64,000 nucleotides of DNA, from contig JAUCBJ010008109.1 in assembly GCA_032718475.1 (NCBI GenBank), positions 62,001 to 126,000 of the forward strand. Direction: 5' to 3'. This document shows, piece by piece, positions 61,697 to 64,000 of the stretch. Every line of letters starts with the position of its first letter. The first letter of the stretch is position 1. A program made the position numbers and the translations under genes. The notes beneath the pieces are model-generated. The model was given only the letters and a program-made list of their open reading frames with translations. It searched no databases and was not told the DNA's origin. Origin of the DNA: Nemertoderma westbladi (Eukaryota > Xenacoelomorpha > Nemertodermatida > Nemertodermatidae).

Positions 61697-62551
61697 AAGT
61701 GAATTTGAAATTTTCGAGTGACTATTTTTATACATAAATAACTTCGGTTCTACTGGGCCGTTTGATCTGAAACTTTTTTCATTGGATAGAGGATAGATTG
61801 TAGTGTGTGAAATAGGATAAAACTTGGGAAAAGACTTATGTGCACTTTGTGCAAAATGCACTTAAATAGTGAACATTTTTTCGATATTTCAAACACTATT
61901 ATATCCAGTTCTATTCATCGTAGAATGTTATTTTTTGGATTAAAATGTAGTTTGGAATGATTTCTAACTATAATCGTAACATTTGTTTAACTTTTTATGT
62001 CTATAAAGTGACTTAAAATGTCCATGAATATGGTCCAAAATCGCAAATCCAGATTTATTAAATTGGATTTTTGACACTTTTAGCGAATGACACTTGATCA
62101 TACACCATCGTAGATCGGTAGAGGATAAACATAAGTTTGTTAAATAAGAGCCACCATTACGATCTGCTAAAGTGCATTTGTACAAATAAGTGTGCAAAAG
62201 TGCAAATTTTTTAATAAGGTCAAATTATATAGTATTGGGTTATTTTCTTTGCAGATACTTTATTTTCATATTAATATGTTGTTTGAACCTTACTGAGCGC
62301 ATTAGGGGATATGCGTACAAATAACCGGCCCTTATGAGGCTTCGATTGGGTAAATTAATAAAACATAAGGTTGTATAGTATAATATTCTAAAAACCAGTG
62401 TGATATTAAATGCACTTTAAATAATAAATAGAAATCAAATAACAATTGGACCACACAATTAAAAACTCGCACAATTTTGTACTTATTATATCGCTTCAAA
62501 TTAATTCAACAGTGGATATTTGGGGGAAGGGGGAAGTTACAGTGTGCATTC

Positions 62552-62600
62552 GGGGGAAGTTTGGTGAACTGCATTTATGCAGTGAATCCAAACTTCCCCC
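62552..62600. other. 49-bp hairpin, unit 4, with paired changes
   Basis: The left arm GGGGGAAGTTTGGT faces ATCCAAACTTCCCCC. The central TTAGA/TCTAA of the other units is changed to TTTGG/CCAAA on both sides, so pairing is kept apart from one extra base. The inner ACTGCAT/ATGCAGT stem is unchanged. Confidence 0.9.
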
Positions 62601-62640
62601 TTTGATATATCATATACTTAAGACATGCTAGGGTGACGGG

Positions 62641-63234
62641 GAAATATTTGTTACTGTCACACTTTGCTTCCATTTATCCTATCCTTTATTATTACCCCAG
62701 TCAGATAAGAGATAATAAATCAGTAAAAACTAAACTAAACTGTCTTTCATGCAAACAAATTTCTAACTAAAGACGGGTGAATGACCATGACCATGGAAAT
62801 AATTTTAAATATAATTAATTGTATATCAACTATTTGGGGAGGCTTCCAAGTTAAACCCGAAAACAATTATTTTGTTACATAGTAAATAACGTTGTATGTT
62901 CTTCTTCCTCTCATAATAAAATATAAATGGAATATCTCAGATAGCTATGCCCTGTAACATTTCACAACCAAAATATTTAAGTGTGAAAAGTGTAGGCCTA
63001 CCACACTCCGCCCAAACAACCGCAAACGCATAGCAAACAAATTTAACAAAAGGTTACATACATGTTGGGTTCATGACGAGATGAGTGAAAATTGATCGCG
63101 TAATATAAAGTAAAAAATTAAGAGACGGGCTGGCTTTCCTCCACTTTCTTACCCAATGGATATGTTGTTGTAATAATTTAATATTGGGGCAGCTTTCTCT
63201 CGTTAGCGCGATATTACTATTACTATACTATACT
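62641..63234. other. Unique DNA between the last 3-kb unit and the right direct repeat
   Basis: No open frame or domain is recognised. Weak similarity to the end of the 3-kb units persists near 62755-62780 (TTTCTAACTAAAGACGG). The palindromic GTAGGCCTAC-type motif near 62992 is common in several invertebrate genomes. Confidence 0.55.
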
Positions 63235-63293
63235 AAATACTATTACTATTATTACTAATTAATACTTATTATTATAATTAAATACTGTACTTG
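63235..63293. repeat. 59-bp direct repeat, right copy
   Basis: Identical over 59 bases to 51185-63-kb block's left copy at 51185-51243. It is followed by TTAGCGCATTTG, where the left copy continues into the first 3-kb unit. Confidence 0.95.
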
Positions 63294-63418
63294 TTAGCGC
63301 ATTTGATAAAAATATGTTCTTTCAATCTCAATTTAGTATATTTTGACTCTTTACAGACTGTTCCGAAATCACATGCAGATAGGCTTTATATTGCTGGTCT
63401 GATACAATGGGCGGAATG

Positions 63419-63531
63419 GCGCTAGTATACCTTCAACGAAGGGCCGCTCACGGAGTTGCGCTAGTATACCTTCAACGAAGGGCCGCTCACGGAGTTGCGC
63501 TAGTATACCTTCAACGAAGGGCCACTCACTG
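63419..63531. repeat. 39-bp tandem triplication
   Basis: GCGCTAGTATACCTTCAACG followed by AAGGGCCGCTCACGGAGTT occurs three times. The last copy is incomplete and slightly changed (GGGCCACTCACTGGA). Confidence 0.92.
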
Positions 63532-64000
63532 GATTGATTTAAGTTACCCTTTAATCCTTCTTATGTATTGATTTGCTCTATGATTTATTTAGTTCGATAC
63601 GGTATTTGATTATCTATTGTATTTAACTGAGATATGATACCGGGAGGGTATGGCAACGCAGTATAACAAGCAAATGACTGACTAATTAATTATGTAAGGA
63701 CTCGAGTCTAGCACTAGTGTTTCCCTTTAGGAGAAACGTATTGTAACTTGTCTTTATGTCTAATTATATTGATAATGCTACCGTAATCAATTTGTGACAA
63801 CTCTCAATCGTGATATATTTAATAATAAGAGCTTTGCTTATAATAATGGTCTGAGATATCGCTATATATTAATTATTTAGTGAATCAGAGGTAAAGACAA
63901 CACACAAATTTAATGCAATTGTCCAGATTATCACTGATACTTAATTATAGTGACCCACCTGTTGTGGCGCGTGTAAAACTTTCTTGATTCTGTAATATCG
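63532..64000. other. AT-rich DNA, no gene seen
   Basis: No domain, repeat or RNA gene is recognised in this terminal stretch. Confidence 0.55.

Larger units (their letters stand above)
60170..62640. repeat. 3-kb tandem repeat, unit 4 (type B-like, truncated and diverged)
   Basis: The unit starts TTGGTGGGATAAATATTTC. Its first 430 bases are largely different from the other units, after which it follows type B (ACGCGGGTAGGAATCC near 60828, TTCAACAGTGG near 62502). Homology fades after the 62552-62600 hairpin, with only weak similarity to about 62780. It carries an extra partial hairpin arm (GGGGGAAGGGGGAAG) at 62522-62536. Confidence 0.85.

Noticed and set aside
51241-62640. 3-kb units as ribosomal intergenic spacer or as a coding transposon
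   Set aside because: No rRNA sequence is present, and no transposase, reverse transcriptase or other long open frame is found.

Overview
The window is animal nuclear DNA, most likely from a marine invertebrate. Support: minus-strand exons of a thrombospondin type-1 (TSP1) repeat gene, all cut by phase-1 introns with GT/AG borders; a decayed LINE; tRNA-derived SINE remnants; and tandem repeats at every scale. The species cannot be named from this sequence. No bacterial-style gene organisation is visible.

Layout, left to right. (1) 1-39873: one uninterrupted satellite with a 36-bp unit (roughly 1,090 units), running off the left edge. (2) 39867-46239: five consecutive exons of a secreted or extracellular TSP1 protein on the minus strand. 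The 5'-most is a novel Cys-containing exon (45907-46239), followed by TSP1 exons at 45582-45734, 42049-42225, 41629-41808 and 39867-40040. The introns hold a 20-bp satellite, a frameshifted LINE with a 56-bp fragment of its own 3' end inserted in it, a 264-bp element with perfect 25-bp inverted ends, a poly-C tract and a SINE remnant. (3) 46364-49922: three more minisatellites (54, 58 and about 71 bp units), separated by about 0.8 kb of unique sequence and a tRNA-derived SINE. (4) 49923-51184: AT-rich DNA with no gene. (5) 51185-63293: a 12-kb block bounded by a perfect 59-bp direct repeat. It contains three complete tandem units of about 2.98 kb and a diverged, truncated fourth. Each unit has a long hairpin, a GC-rich hairpin and a tRNA-like sequence. 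(6) 63294-64000: unique DNA with a short 39-bp triplication.

The most interesting observation is the junction of (1) and (2). The 36-bp satellite starts inside the last TSP1 exon. The final codons of that exon plus its 5' splice site (AACT^GTGAGT) are the first part of the repeat unit. The whole 40-kb array therefore lies in sense orientation in the downstream intron and carries about a thousand copies of the host gene's own splice-donor sequence. The second candidate is the 3-kb repeat, whose two hairpins keep their pairing while their stem sequences change between units.

Long open frames across the satellites are a by-product of unit lengths divisible by three and of stop-poor sequence. 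I do not regard them as genes.
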